A stretch of 64,000 nt of DNA from Tistrella mobilis (GTDB lineage Bacteria > Pseudomonadota > Alphaproteobacteria > Tistrellales > Tistrellaceae), in assembly GCF_039634785.1 (NCBI RefSeq), contig NZ_JBBIAB010000023.1, forward strand, positions 1 to 64,000, written 5' to 3'. Position numbers and translations under genes: made by a program. The notes beneath the pieces were generated by a model. It was not told where the DNA came from. It made no database searches and was given only the letters and a program-made list of their open reading frames with translations. Positions 18,991 through 26,884 of the stretch are shown here, one piece after another. Positions within the stretch are counted from its first letter, which is position 1. Each line of letters starts with the position of its first letter.

Positions 18991-19623
18991 ATGAGCTACA
19001 CGGTCAAGGAGCTGTTCCTGACCCTGCAGGGCGAAGGCGCACAGGCGGGTCGGACCGCCGTGTTCTGCCGCTTCGCGGGGTGCAATCTGTGGTCGGGGCG
19101 GGAGCGGGACAGGGCAGGGGCCCTCTGCCGGTTCTGCGACACCGATTTCGTGGGAACCGACGGCGACGGGGGCGGACGCTTCCGCGACGCACAGGATCTG
19201 GCGGCGGCCATCGAGGGCTGCTGGGGCGGCGGCCGGATGCGCCGCTATGTCGTCTTCACCGGCGGCGAGCCGCTGCTGCAGCTGGACGAGGCGCTGATCC
19301 GTGCGGTCAAGGCACGGGGTTTCGAGATCGCGGTGGAGACCAACGGCACCATCGCGGCCCCCGAGGGCATCGACTGGATCTGCGTCAGCCCCAAGGCGGG
19401 GACCGAACTGGTCCAGCGCCGCGGCCACGAGCTGAAGCTGGTTCATCCGCAGGACGGGCTCGACCCCGCGGCGCTGGAAGCGCTCGATTTCGGGGTGATG
19501 TGGGTGCAGCCCATGGACGGGCCGGACCGGGCGGTGAACACCGAAGCCGCGGTCGCCTGGTGCCTGGCCCATCCGCGCTGGCGCCTCAGCCTCCAGACCC
19601 ACAAGCTCATCGGAATCCCCTGA
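18991..19623 (+). CDS. queE: 7-carboxy-7-deazaguanine synthase (radical SAM)
   Basis: Converts 6-carboxy-tetrahydropterin to 7-carboxy-7-deazaguanine in the queuosine/preQ0 pathway. In the 210-residue protein, [19 protein letters not shown] opens the family fold. The cluster motif is the expanded Cx14CxxC form: [29 protein letters not shown] binds SAM, and ETNGT and WICVSPKAG are typical QueE blocks. The ATG at 18991 follows an AACGAGGACAAG leader (GAGG eight bases ahead). The stop overlaps the queD start by one base. Confidence 0.95.
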   Translation: MSYTVKELFLTLQGEGAQAGRTAVFCRFAGCNLWSGRERDRAGALCRFCDTDFVGTDGDGGGRFRDAQDLAAAIEGCWGGGRMRRYVVFTGGEPLLQLDEALIRAVKARGFEIAVETNGTIAAPEGIDWICVSPKAGTELVQRRGHELKLVHPQDGLDPAALEALDFGVMWVQPMDGPDRAVNTEAAVAWCLAHPRWRLSLQTHKLIGIP

Positions 19624-20009
19624 TGTTCGAGCTTTCCAAGCAGTTCCGCTTCGAGGCGGCGCATACCCTGCATCGCGTGATCGATGCCGAGCCCAGCCGC
19701 CGCATTCACGGCCATTCCTACCGCGCCGAGGTGGTCATCCGCGGCCGCCCCGACCCCGTGACCGGCATGGTGCTGGATCTGGGCCTGTTCGAACGCGCCC
19801 TGGCCGGTGCCCGCGACGGGCTGGACCATCGCCTGCTCGACGAGGTGCCGGATCTGGGACCGGCGACCATGGAGAACCTGGCCGCCTGGATCTGGCGCCG
19901 GCTGGCCGGCCAGCTGCCCGGTCTTGCCCGGGTGATCGTCCACCGCGACAGCACGGGCGACATCTGCACCTGTTTCGGCCCGGATGCGGGCAGCGGGGTG
20001 GCGGCATGA
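19623..20009 (+). CDS. queD: 6-carboxy-5,6,7,8-tetrahydropterin synthase-like protein
   Basis: A 128-residue member of the 6-pyruvoyl-tetrahydropterin synthase fold, acting on dihydroneopterin triphosphate upstream of QueE. Zinc ligands are visible as FEAAHTLH and [36 protein letters not shown] and the final Glu/Asp region complete the fold. The usual QueD catalytic Cys of the CxxxHGH motif is Ser here (SRRIHGH), and the ExxHGH form of PTPS-III is also absent. My recollection is that similar sequences are common in alphaproteobacteria, so activity is still likely. It sits between queE and queC, overlapping both. Confidence 0.88.
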   Translation: MFELSKQFRFEAAHTLHRVIDAEPSRRIHGHSYRAEVVIRGRPDPVTGMVLDLGLFERALAGARDGLDHRLLDEVPDLGPATMENLAAWIWRRLAGQLPGLARVIVHRDSTGDICTCFGPDAGSGVAA

Positions 20010-20809
20010 CCGGGTCCCCGCGGAATGCCGGCGCGCTGGTCCTGTTCTCGGGCGGGCAGGACAGCGCCACATGCCTCGCCTGGGCGCTGGACCGGTTCGA
20101 GCGGGTGGAGACGCTGGGCTTCGACTATGGCCAGCGTCACCGGGTCGAACTCGATTGCCGCAGCACCCTGCGCGAGCGGATGGCCGCACTCGATCCGCGC
20201 TGGGCGGCCCGGCTCGGCCCCGATCACACCCTGGATCTGGGCGTGCTGGGCGCGATGTCCGAGACCAGCCTGACCCGCGAGGTGGCGATCGGCCTGCGCG
20301 ATGACGGCCTGCCCGATACTTTCGTGCCCGGCCGGAACCTGGTCTTCCTCACCTTCGCGGCCGCCCTCGGTTTCCGCCGCGGGCTCGATCATGTCGTGGG
20401 CGGCATGTGCGAGACCGATTATTCGGGCTATCCCGACTGCCGCGACGATACGATCAAGGCGCTGCAGGTGGCGCTGAACCTGGGCATGGCGAAACAATTC
20501 GTCCTGCACACGCCGCTGATGTGGCTGGACAAGGCGGAAACCTGGGCCCTGGCCCAGCGGCTGGGCGGCACGGCGCTGGTCGATCTGATCGTCGCCGAAA
20601 GCCATACCTGCTATCTGGGCATGCGGGGCGATCTGCATGACTGGGGCCATGGCTGCGGCAGCTGCCCGGCTTGCCGCTTGCGCGCCGATGGCCATGCGCG
20701 CTATCGGGAGGCCCTGACGTCGGATGGCCCCGCTTCGGATGGCCCCGCTTCGGACGGCTTCGCTTCGGACGGGGGCAGGTCGGGCGACCGGACGCCGGGC
20801 CACGAATGA
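20006..20809 (+). CDS. queC: 7-cyano-7-deazaguanine synthase
   Basis: An ATP-dependent enzyme that turns 7-carboxy-7-deazaguanine into preQ0. It has 267 residues. The PP-loop is [26 protein letters not shown] and [17 protein letters not shown] are family blocks. The zinc site is ESHTCY plus [10 protein letters not shown] (four Cys). The last roughly 30 residues form a tail built from a repeated ASDGP/SDG unit, encoded by 15-base tandem repeats and not part of the enzyme core. It overlaps queD by four bases. Confidence 0.94.
   Translation: MTGSPRNAGALVLFSGGQDSATCLAWALDRFERVETLGFDYGQRHRVELDCRSTLRERMAALDPRWAARLGPDHTLDLGVLGAMSETSLTREVAIGLRDDGLPDTFVPGRNLVFLTFAAALGFRRGLDHVVGGMCETDYSGYPDCRDDTIKALQVALNLGMAKQFVLHTPLMWLDKAETWALAQRLGGTALVDLIVAESHTCYLGMRGDLHDWGHGCGSCPACRLRADGHARYREALTSDGPASDGPASDGFASDGGRSGDRTPGHE
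20720..20774 (+). repeat. 15-bp tandem repeat in the 3' end of queC
   Basis: Two identical units of TCGGATGGCCCCGCT are followed by a third with three changes and a partial fourth. The period is five codons, so the repeat stays in frame and lengthens the C-terminal SDGPA tail. Copy number could vary between strains. Confidence 0.8.
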
Positions 20810-20834
20810 CAGAATGACGGGAAGGGTGACGGAG

Positions 20835-21341
20835 ATGGAGATGCGGGGCTTCTTCGCGATCGGGCTGGAGGCGGTGACGCGGCCGATGAATGCCGGCACG
20901 CTGTTCCGCGCCGCCTATGCCTTCGGTGCCTCCTATGCCTTCGCCCTCTCGGACGACCGTCTGGGCCGGCGGGCCGCCCAGGCCGATACCTCGGCCTCGG
21001 CCCGCCATCTGCCCTTTTTCCGCTTTCCCTCGATCGACGCCCTGCCGATGCCCGAAGGCGCGCTGCTGATCGGGTTCGAGATCGACGACGCGCTCGACAC
21101 CATGCCCTACATCCCCCATCCCGATCAGGCGGTCTATCTGATCGCGCCGGAAGCGGACGGGCTTTCGGCGGCCGCGCGCAGCCGCGCCTCGGCCGTGATC
21201 CGCCTGCCGGGCCGGCTCGCCCTCAACCCGGCCATGGCCGGCGCGCTGGTGATGTACGACCGGATGCTGATCCACGGCCGCTCGGCCCCCCGCCCGGTGG
21301 CGTCGAGCGCGGTGCCGGGGCGCCACGGGCGGAACGGCTGA
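20835..21341 (+). CDS. TrmH/SpoU-type (SPOUT) RNA methyltransferase
   Basis: A 168-residue protein resembling the catalytic half of SpoU methyltransferases, which methylate tRNA or rRNA 2'-OH using SAM. RPMNAGTLFRAAYAFGA corresponds to motif 1, YLIAPEADGLS to motif 2 (usually xGPEGxGLs) and RLALNPAMAGALVMYDRML to motif 3. The motif 2 variant leaves the target uncertain. GAAGGG lies before the ATG at 20835. Other in-frame ATGs at 20814 and 20841 are possible. It lies 25 bases after queC and may share its transcript, which would fit RNA modification, but that link is inference. Confidence 0.72.
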   Translation: MEMRGFFAIGLEAVTRPMNAGTLFRAAYAFGASYAFALSDDRLGRRAAQADTSASARHLPFFRFPSIDALPMPEGALLIGFEIDDALDTMPYIPHPDQAVYLIAPEADGLSAAARSRASAVIRLPGRLALNPAMAGALVMYDRMLIHGRSAPRPVASSAVPGRHGRNG

Positions 21342-21508
21342 CGGTCGGCCCCGAGGAGGGGGGCGTCGGCTGTGGCGGGCATGCAGGCCTGACCGATCGC
21401 GCGAAGTGTCGGCAAGATCCGGTTCTGTGCCTTCGAGGCATGCGAGGCGGCGAGCGCCCTCGCTCCCCTCTTTCCATCCCACTGATGTTCTTGATATGTT
21501 TTCAGCCT

Positions 21509-21521
21509 AACGTCAGACGTT
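21509..21521. promoter_or_regulatory. Palindrome before the small ORF
   Basis: AACGT and ACGTT arms are separated by three bases, 22 bases upstream of the ATG, in a locally AT-richer stretch that also has TTGATATG. It could be an operator. The arms are short enough to arise by chance. Confidence 0.35.
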
Positions 21522-21542
21522 CATTCATCCGGGGGTGTCGCC

Positions 21543-21791
21543 ATGTCGGAAGCGGAACGGCACAGGGCAGCGGTGAACGACTGCCGCGCCAGATTGGCAA
21601 CTGCCATCGAAGAGGGGCTGGAGGATGAGCGCCTCGGCCGGTTGTACGATATCGAGGAGGTTCTTGAGGAATTGCTGGCGCGCTACGACGCCATGATCGC
21701 CGCGCGCCCCTCTCTCACACCCCCTGCCGCAACAGAAACTTCTGCAGCTTGCCCGTCGGCGTCCGCGGCAGGCTGTCGACCAGGCGGATGA
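21543..21791 (+). CDS. Small acidic helical protein, unrecognised
   Basis: An 82-residue ORF with a GGGGGTG ribosome-binding site six bases before the ATG. The first 55 residues (e.g. RARLATAIEEGLEDERLGRL and IEEVLEELLARYDAM) look like two amphipathic helices, as in small antitoxin-like or coiled proteins. The last roughly 25 residues lie opposite the 3' end of the acyl-CoA ligase and are low-complexity, so the 3' part may be an extension across its neighbour. No partner toxin gene is adjacent. No family could be named. Confidence 0.55.
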   Translation: MSEAERHRAAVNDCRARLATAIEEGLEDERLGRLYDIEEVLEELLARYDAMIAARPSLTPPAATETSAACPSASAAGCRPGG

Positions 21792-23208
21792 TCCGCGGGA
21801 TCTTGTAGCGGGCGAGGGCGGCGGTGCAGTGGGCGGTTATCGCCGCCTCGTCGAGGCTGGCATCGGCCTTGGGCACGATGAAGGCGGTGACCGTCTCGCC
21901 CCATTCCTCGTGGGGGGTGCCGATCACCGCCGCTTCGGCGACGGCCGGGTGGGCCGCCAGCACATCTTCCACCTCTTTGGAATAGACGTTCTCGCCGCCG
22001 GTCACGATCATGTCCTTCAGCCGGTCGACGATGAACAGATAGCCGTCCGCGTCGATCCGGGCCAGATCGCCCGAGCGGTACCAGCCGTCATGGAAGGCGG
22101 CGGCGGTCGCTTCGGGATCGTCGTGATAGCCCAGCATCATCGACTGGCAGCGCATCCAGATCTCGCCGGTCTCGCCGGGGGCGGCCTCGGTGGTCTCGTC
22201 GCGCATGACCTTGAGATCGGCACCTGCCACGGCGTAGCGGCCGATCGAGCCGGCCTTGGCGACCTGTTCCTCCGGGTAGAGCGCCGTGCCGGTCGGGCCG
22301 GTCTCGGTCATGCCGAAAACCTGGTAGAACCGGTCCGACCGGTAGCGCTCCGCCAGCATCCGGGCGGTGACCGCATCGATCGGCCCGCCGCCATAGATCC
22401 AGGCCCGGACATGGGAGAGATCGAAGCTGTCGAAATGCGGCAGCATGCGCGGCGGCATCAGGAAGGCGATCGGGGCGCCGAAGAACAGGGTGCAGCGCTC
22501 ATCCTGCATGGTCTGGACGAAATGCAGCGGATGGTATTCGGGCAGCAGCACCACCGTGGCGCCGACATAGACCGCATTGACCAGCATGTTGTTGAGCGGG
22601 AAGCTGTGCCAGACCGGCATGGCCAGCAGAACCCGGTCGGTGGGCCCCAGCCCGTAAACCAGGCTGGATCCCGTGCCTGCCAGCAGCACATTCGCATGCG
22701 AATGCAGGCAGCCCTTGGGCCGGCCGGTGGTGCCCGAGGTGTACAGGATCTCAACCGGTTCATCGGCGTCGAGGGCGACGGGCACCGGTGCCGTCGCCGG
22801 CGCCGGGCCGGCAAACAGCCCGCCCTCGCCGTCATCGAGCATCAGCATGCGGGCAGCCCCCGCCGCCGAGCCGTCGCCGGCCAGATCGCGATCCACCAGC
22901 CAGAGCGTCGCGCCCGAATGCTGCAGGATATAGGCGGTCTCTGGTGCCGCCAGCTTGTGGTTGACCGGCACGGTGACCGCCCCGGCCCGCACCGCGCCGA
23001 AGAAGGCCGTCACCCATTCCACCGTGTTGCGGCCATGGATCGCGACCGCATCCCCCCTGGTGACGCCTGCCGCCTGCAACCGGGCGGCGGCATCGTCGGC
23101 CGCGGCATCCAGATCGGCGAAACTCAGCCGCCGGCCGCCGCCGACCAGCGCCTCGCGGCCGGCGAATTTGCGGGCGGCACTCCGCAGCACATCGTCCAGC
23201 GTCCACAT
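21715..23208 (-). CDS. AMP-forming acyl-CoA synthetase (long/medium-chain fatty acid or aromatic acid)
   Basis: A 497-residue member of the ANL superfamily that activates a carboxylic acid with ATP and joins it to CoA. Motifs in order: the P-loop YTSGTTGRPKG (about 168-178), MPVWHSFPLNNM, the A5 motif YQVFGMTETGPTG, the A7 motif YRSGDLARIDADGYL, the hinge VDRLKDMIVTGGENVYS, and the A10 lysine in PRTPTGKLQKF. The chain-length preference cannot be read. A TetR-type regulator is encoded 92 bases upstream on the same strand. A CoA thioesterase lies beyond it, divergent, suggesting an acyl-CoA metabolism locus. Confidence 0.9.
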   Translation of the reverse strand: MWTLDDVLRSAARKFAGREALVGGGRRLSFADLDAAADDAAARLQAAGVTRGDAVAIHGRNTVEWVTAFFGAVRAGAVTVPVNHKLAAPETAYILQHSGATLWLVDRDLAGDGSAAGAARMLMLDDGEGGLFAGPAPATAPVPVALDADEPVEILYTSGTTGRPKGCLHSHANVLLAGTGSSLVYGLGPTDRVLLAMPVWHSFPLNNMLVNAVYVGATVVLLPEYHPLHFVQTMQDERCTLFFGAPIAFLMPPRMLPHFDSFDLSHVRAWIYGGGPIDAVTARMLAERYRSDRFYQVFGMTETGPTGTALYPEEQVAKAGSIGRYAVAGADLKVMRDETTEAAPGETGEIWMRCQSMMLGYHDDPEATAAAFHDGWYRSGDLARIDADGYLFIVDRLKDMIVTGGENVYSKEVEDVLAAHPAVAEAAVIGTPHEEWGETVTAFIVPKADASLDEAAITAHCTAALARYKIPRIIRLVDSLPRTPTGKLQKFLLRQGV

Positions 23209-23300
23209 TCTTCTGTTTCCTCCAGGGGGCGGCCATTCGGGCCGTGATTTGGGACCGTGCTTGTCGGGACAATGTTCTCAAGCGATGCGGCTGCACGGGC

Positions 23301-23939
23301 TCAACCGGCACCGCTACGCGGACGGGGGCCCAGTGCCTGAACGCAAAAGCGTGCGATCGCCGCGCCCAGCCGGGCGTCTCTTTCCGGGTCTGTGGCCGAT
23401 GCTTCCGGGGGCTGGGTCAGGGGGCTGGCCATGGCCTCGGCGATTGCTCCCACGATCGCGGCAGCCACGATGTCCGCGTCCTGTGGTGCGATCTCACCGG
23501 TGGCGATCCCTTCACGCACAAGTTGTGCAAATATATCGCGATAGGGCTGGCGATAGCGCAGCCGCTCCGCCTCGATCGCCGGGTCCACCGGCTCGGCGAG
23601 CAGGGCCCAGGCGAGGCGTGGCCCCTTCAGGGCCCGCCGGGCAAAGGTCTCGACCACGCCGGCCAGGCGCTCCCGAGCGGTTCCCGGCCCCGCCGCACGC
23701 CGGGCGCAGGCGTCTATCTCGCGCTGGCTCGCCCGGCGAAACACCTCTTCGAACAGGTCGGCCTTGGAGGGAAAATACCGGTAGAGCAGGCCGGTGGAGA
23801 CCTCGGCCCTGGCGGCGATGGCCGGCATGCTGGCGGCCGCATAGCCGCCCGATGCGACCAGCGCCAGTGCTGCGGTCACGATCTCCTCCCGGGTGCGGGC
23901 AAGCCGCTCCTCCATCATTTTTGTGCGTCGGTATGCCAT
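23301..23939 (-). CDS. TetR/AcrR-family transcriptional repressor
   Basis: A regulator of 212 residues. The N-terminal helix-turn-helix is clear: ARTREEIVTAALALVASGGY, then ASMPAIAARAEVSTGLLYRY and FPSKADLFEEV. The C-terminal ligand-binding half (QLVREGIATGEI, DADIVAAAIVGAIAEAM) resembles TetR regulators of fatty-acid genes. I use the ATG at 23939. A GTG six codons upstream is also in frame. It is probably co-directional with the acyl-CoA ligase and may also control the divergent thioesterase through inverted repeats in the shared upstream region. Confidence 0.85.
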   Translation of the reverse strand: MAYRRTKMMEERLARTREEIVTAALALVASGGYAAASMPAIAARAEVSTGLLYRYFPSKADLFEEVFRRASQREIDACARRAAGPGTARERLAGVVETFARRALKGPRLAWALLAEPVDPAIEAERLRYRQPYRDIFAQLVREGIATGEIAPQDADIVAAAIVGAIAEAMASPLTQPPEASATDPERDARLGAAIARFCVQALGPRPRSGAG

Positions 23940-24028
23940 GCTCAAAAATTGAACCACCTTTCATTTCTTATTGCAAGCGCCGGAGGCCGTGCTTTATGGT
24001 TGCTGAAATTATAACAAAAAGAAGAAAT

Positions 24029-24063
24029 GCATACGAGTTGACGAAACGATCGCGTTCGTATGC
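24029..24063. promoter_or_regulatory. Inverted repeat GCATACGA / TCGTATGC in the tetR-thioesterase gap
   Basis: Perfect eight-base arms are separated by 19 bases, with a nested ACGAA/TTCGT pair inside. The stretch is AT-rich for this genome and lies about 90 bases before the tetR start. It is a candidate operator for the TetR protein. The 301-base gap holds no convincing gene. Confidence 0.5.
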
Positions 24064-24192
24064 AATCAAGTCGAATCCGGTATGTACGGATGGTGTGTCG
24101 GGCGGGAGGCGTGCCCGAGGTCCCGATGGATGATCGCCGACAGTCTCGCCGGACGCGATCTCAGGGCCAGGGGCGTCTCCCGTTGTCCGCCA

Positions 24193-24213
24193 GACTCGCG
24201 AAGGTCGCGAGTC
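24193..24213. promoter_or_regulatory. Palindrome GACTCGCGA-3-TCGCGAGTC before the thioesterase
   Basis: Perfect nine-base arms around a three-base spacer, ending 27 bases before the thioesterase ATG. It is an operator-sized site, or possibly a leader hairpin. The regulator is unknown. Confidence 0.5.
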
Positions 24214-24240
24214 GGCACATGACATGCCGTCGCCAAAGTC

Positions 24241-25071
24241 ATGGACATCGCCGACATGCTCGAAACAGTCGATGGGGAGAGTGTCTTCCTGTGGCGTGGG
24301 GAAGGCGAGGTGCAGCCCACCGTCCTCGCCCGTGGCCCGTGGAGCGAGACGGCCCAGCATGGCGGGGCCCCGGCCGCCCTGCTGGTTCATGCCGCCGAAA
24401 AAGCTCTGGGAGGGCCGGGGTGGCTGCTCAGCCGCATGACGCTGGAATTGCTGCGCCCGGTGCCGGTGGCCCCCCTGCGTCTGGCGATCCGCGGCCGGCG
24501 CGGCCGGTCGGTGCGTCGCGCCGAAGTGACGTTGAAAGCCGGGGATTGCGAGGTCGCGCGCGGTGTGGCCGTGCTGATGCGCGAGGAGGCCATAGAACTG
24601 GGGGCGCCAGCGGTTTGCGGTCCCCGGTTGCCGCCGCCGGCAGATTGTACCGAGCCGGTGCGGATCCCCGGGATGCCGGACGCCCGTTCCTTCCACTATA
24701 CAGCGATGGAATCGCGGGTGGCGGCAGGCTCGGTGACCCGCCCCGGACCGGCCGCGGTCTGGTTCCGGCTTGCCGTGCCGCTGGTCGACGGTGTTCCGAA
24801 CTCGCCGGCCATGCGGGTGATGGCGGCTGCCGATTTCGGCAACGGCATCAGCTGGGTGCTGCCGCCCGACCGGTTCACCTTCGTCAACACCGATCTGACC
24901 GTCCATCTCCACCGGGCGCCGGTCGGGGAATGGGTGGGGGTGGATGCGACCACCGTCATGCAGCCCCACGGTGTGGGGCTGACCACCTCGCGCCTGGTCG
25001 ATGAGCTGGGCGAGATCGGCATCGCCATGCAGGGGCTGGTGGTTCGCCAGCGGGCCGCGGCGGCCGCCTGA
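24241..25071 (+). CDS. Acyl-CoA thioesterase family protein (double hotdog, TesB-like)
   Basis: A 276-residue protein that resembles the two-hotdog acyl-CoA thioesterases that hydrolyse acyl-CoA to free acid and CoA. The N-terminal hotdog has HGGAPAALLVHAAEKAL and LELLRPVPVAPLRL. The C-terminal hotdog has AAADFGNGISWVLPPDRFTF followed by NTDLTVHLHRAPVGEWVGV and LDE-like strands (GLTTSRLVDELGEIGIAMQG). The ribosome-binding site is weak. It lies divergent from tetR and the acyl-CoA ligase and may oppose or balance the ligase. Confidence 0.8.
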   Translation: MDIADMLETVDGESVFLWRGEGEVQPTVLARGPWSETAQHGGAPAALLVHAAEKALGGPGWLLSRMTLELLRPVPVAPLRLAIRGRRGRSVRRAEVTLKAGDCEVARGVAVLMREEAIELGAPAVCGPRLPPPADCTEPVRIPGMPDARSFHYTAMESRVAAGSVTRPGPAAVWFRLAVPLVDGVPNSPAMRVMAAADFGNGISWVLPPDRFTFVNTDLTVHLHRAPVGEWVGVDATTVMQPHGVGLTTSRLVDELGEIGIAMQGLVVRQRAAAAA

Positions 25072-25138
25072 CGACCGCTGCCGCCCGACTCGCTGTCAGG
25101 TGGCGCCCGATCCGCCGTCAGGCCAGCACGACCCGCCG

Positions 25139-25930
25139 TCAGGCCAGGACGATCCGGGTTCCGGCCTGTTCCGCCGCCTCGCTCAGATGCCGCGGCGGGG
25201 CGCGGTCGGTGACCAGCCGGTCGATCTCGGGCAGATCCGCAATCCGCACCGGGGCGCTGCGGGTGAATTTGGACGCCGCCCCCACCGCCACCACCATGCG
25301 GGCGGCGCGGATCATCGCCTGTTTGGCGGCCACCTTGTGCAGGTCGAAATCCATCAGCGCGCCGGTTTCGTCTATCCCTGAGAAGCCGATGATCGCGACA
25401 TCGCAGCGGAAGCGCGCAAGCCCCGCCTGGGTGGTGTCGCCGATCAGCGATCCGTCGGGGCCATGGATGCTGCCGCCGGTGACGAAGATTTCGGACCGGG
25501 GGCAGTTTTCCGGCCTGCCCGCCGCCAGCAGCATCGCCGCGGGCAGGCTGTTGGTCACGATGGTCAGCCCGCCGCGTGGCGCCAGCGCGCGCGCCACCGC
25601 TTCCACCGTCGTGCCGACATCCAGGAAAACCGCGGCGCCGTCGGGCACCAGCTCGGCCGCGCGCCGGCCGATCGCATCCTTGGCGTCGGTCTGGCTCAGG
25701 CGCTTTTCGGCATAGGCGGGGCGGATCGCCGGCTCCACCACACCCGCGCCGCCATGAAAGCGTTGCAGCAGTTTCAGCGCATCCAGCCGGATGATCTCGC
25801 GCCGTATGGTCTGGGCCGAGACGTCGAACTGCCGCGCCAGCGCATCGATGGTCGCGAAGCCCTGCTCGCGGACGATGCGCAGAATGTCGTACTGGCGCTG
25901 GCTCACCGCCTCGCCACTGTCCAGGATCAC
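25139..25930 (-). CDS. DeoR-family transcriptional regulator
   Basis: A 263-residue repressor type that senses phosphorylated sugars or polyols. The N-terminal HTH is SQRQYDILRIVREQGFATID, then FDVSAQTIRREIIRLD. The DeoRC sensor domain has FLDVGTTVEAVARAL, TIVTNSLPAAMLL, FVTGGSIHGPDGSLIG and the GFSGIDETGALMDFD block. No in-frame ATG precedes the HTH. I use the GTG at 25930, five bases after GGAG. A GTG at 25969 would add 13 residues. It diverges from the LOG-like gene and the ABC importer, which it may control. The effector is not readable. Confidence 0.85.
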   Translation of the reverse strand: MILDSGEAVSQRQYDILRIVREQGFATIDALARQFDVSAQTIRREIIRLDALKLLQRFHGGAGVVEPAIRPAYAEKRLSQTDAKDAIGRRAAELVPDGAAVFLDVGTTVEAVARALAPRGGLTIVTNSLPAAMLLAAGRPENCPRSEIFVTGGSIHGPDGSLIGDTTQAGLARFRCDVAIIGFSGIDETGALMDFDLHKVAAKQAMIRAARMVVAVGAASKFTRSAPVRIADLPEIDRLVTDRAPPRHLSEAAEQAGTRIVLA

Positions 25931-26068
25931 GTTCTCTCCGGTCGGCACCTGCCGTGCATCCTTCGTCACCGATGGCGTCGCCGCACTGGACGGCGACAGA
26001 ATTGGAAGATAATTTACACAGACCCCCGCCGGGCCGCGAGCCCGGTTCCGTTCCGACCGGAGATCTTC

Positions 26069-26713
26069 ATGGAACCGTCGCTCTTCGTGGCAGAAGGCAG
26101 GCTGTGGCGCAATGATGATGCGCAGTGCCGCGTGTTCGACCCCTGGTCCCTGATCTGGCAGCCGGTCGATGCCCTGCCGGCAGGGGCCCGTGCGATCACG
26201 GCCGAGGCGGCGCTCGCCGAACTGGCTGCCGCCAACCGCATCCGCCGCCTGCCGGTCGCGGTGATCGGCCCGCGCGAACCGGTGGGCGACCAGGAAGCCA
26301 CCGCCGCCGCCGTCGGTGCGGCGATCGCCTCTCTGGGCCTGGTTCTGCTCACCGGCGGCAAGGGCGGCGTGATGGCCGCGGCCAGCCGCGGTGCCGCGGA
26401 AAATGGTGGTCTGGTGCTGGGTTACGTGCCGGATGAAGACTGGCGGATGGCCAACCCCCATGTCACCGTGCCGCTCGCCACCGGCATCGGCCCGGTGCGC
26501 AATGCGTTGATCGCCCGCGCCTGCCCGGTGCTGATCGCGGTCGGTGGCGGCTACGGCACGCTGTCGGAAATCGCCTATGGCCTGCATTTCGACAAGCTGG
26601 TGCTGACCATCGCCGACGCGCCGGTGGTGGACGGCGCCGTCATCTGCCGCGATGTGGCCGACATCCGCGCCCGGGTCGCCCGGCGCATGCTCGCCCTCGA
26701 CGGGCCGCTCTGA
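26069..26713 (+). CDS. LOG-family (TIGR00725-like) Rossmann protein
   Basis: A 214-residue protein whose second half carries the LOG/lysine-decarboxylase-like fold. VAVIGPREPVGD starts it, LLTGGKGGVMAAASRGA is the nucleotide-binding loop, and AVGGGYGTLSEIAYGL is the PGGxGTxxE-type motif (Gly-Gly-Gly-Tyr-Gly-Thr here) of 5'-monophosphate phosphoribohydrolases. The first roughly 75 residues (VAEGRLWRNDDAQCRVFDPW) are an extra N-terminal part. The reaction is unproven. It may split a nucleoside monophosphate. It is divergent from deoR and upstream of an ABC importer. A polypurine GGAG lies before the ATG. Confidence 0.78.
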   Translation: MEPSLFVAEGRLWRNDDAQCRVFDPWSLIWQPVDALPAGARAITAEAALAELAAANRIRRLPVAVIGPREPVGDQEATAAAVGAAIASLGLVLLTGGKGGVMAAASRGAAENGGLVLGYVPDEDWRMANPHVTVPLATGIGPVRNALIARACPVLIAVGGGYGTLSEIAYGLHFDKLVLTIADAPVVDGAVICRDVADIRARVARRMLALDGPL

Positions 26714-26770
26714 CCGGCCCTGCCCGGGCATCGCTCCTCCCGTCGTCGTTCCGTCGCCAGATCTGTAATC

Positions 26771-26811
26771 AAACGATCATTGGCGGCTGGAATGGAAGAA
26801 AACGATAATGC
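26771..26811. promoter_or_regulatory. Direct repeats AAACGAT before the ABC importer
   Basis: AAACGATCAT at 26771 and AAACGATAAT at 26800 are spaced 29 bases apart in the 171-base gap after the LOG-like gene. They may be a regulator binding site, with the neighbouring DeoR protein as a candidate. The evidence is only the repetition. Confidence 0.35.
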
Positions 26812-26884
26812 GCCGGTCTCGCCCCGCCGGTCTCATGTCCGTTGACCCGGGCGTGGCGGGGTTTCCCGGCACCGGACGGTTTCA

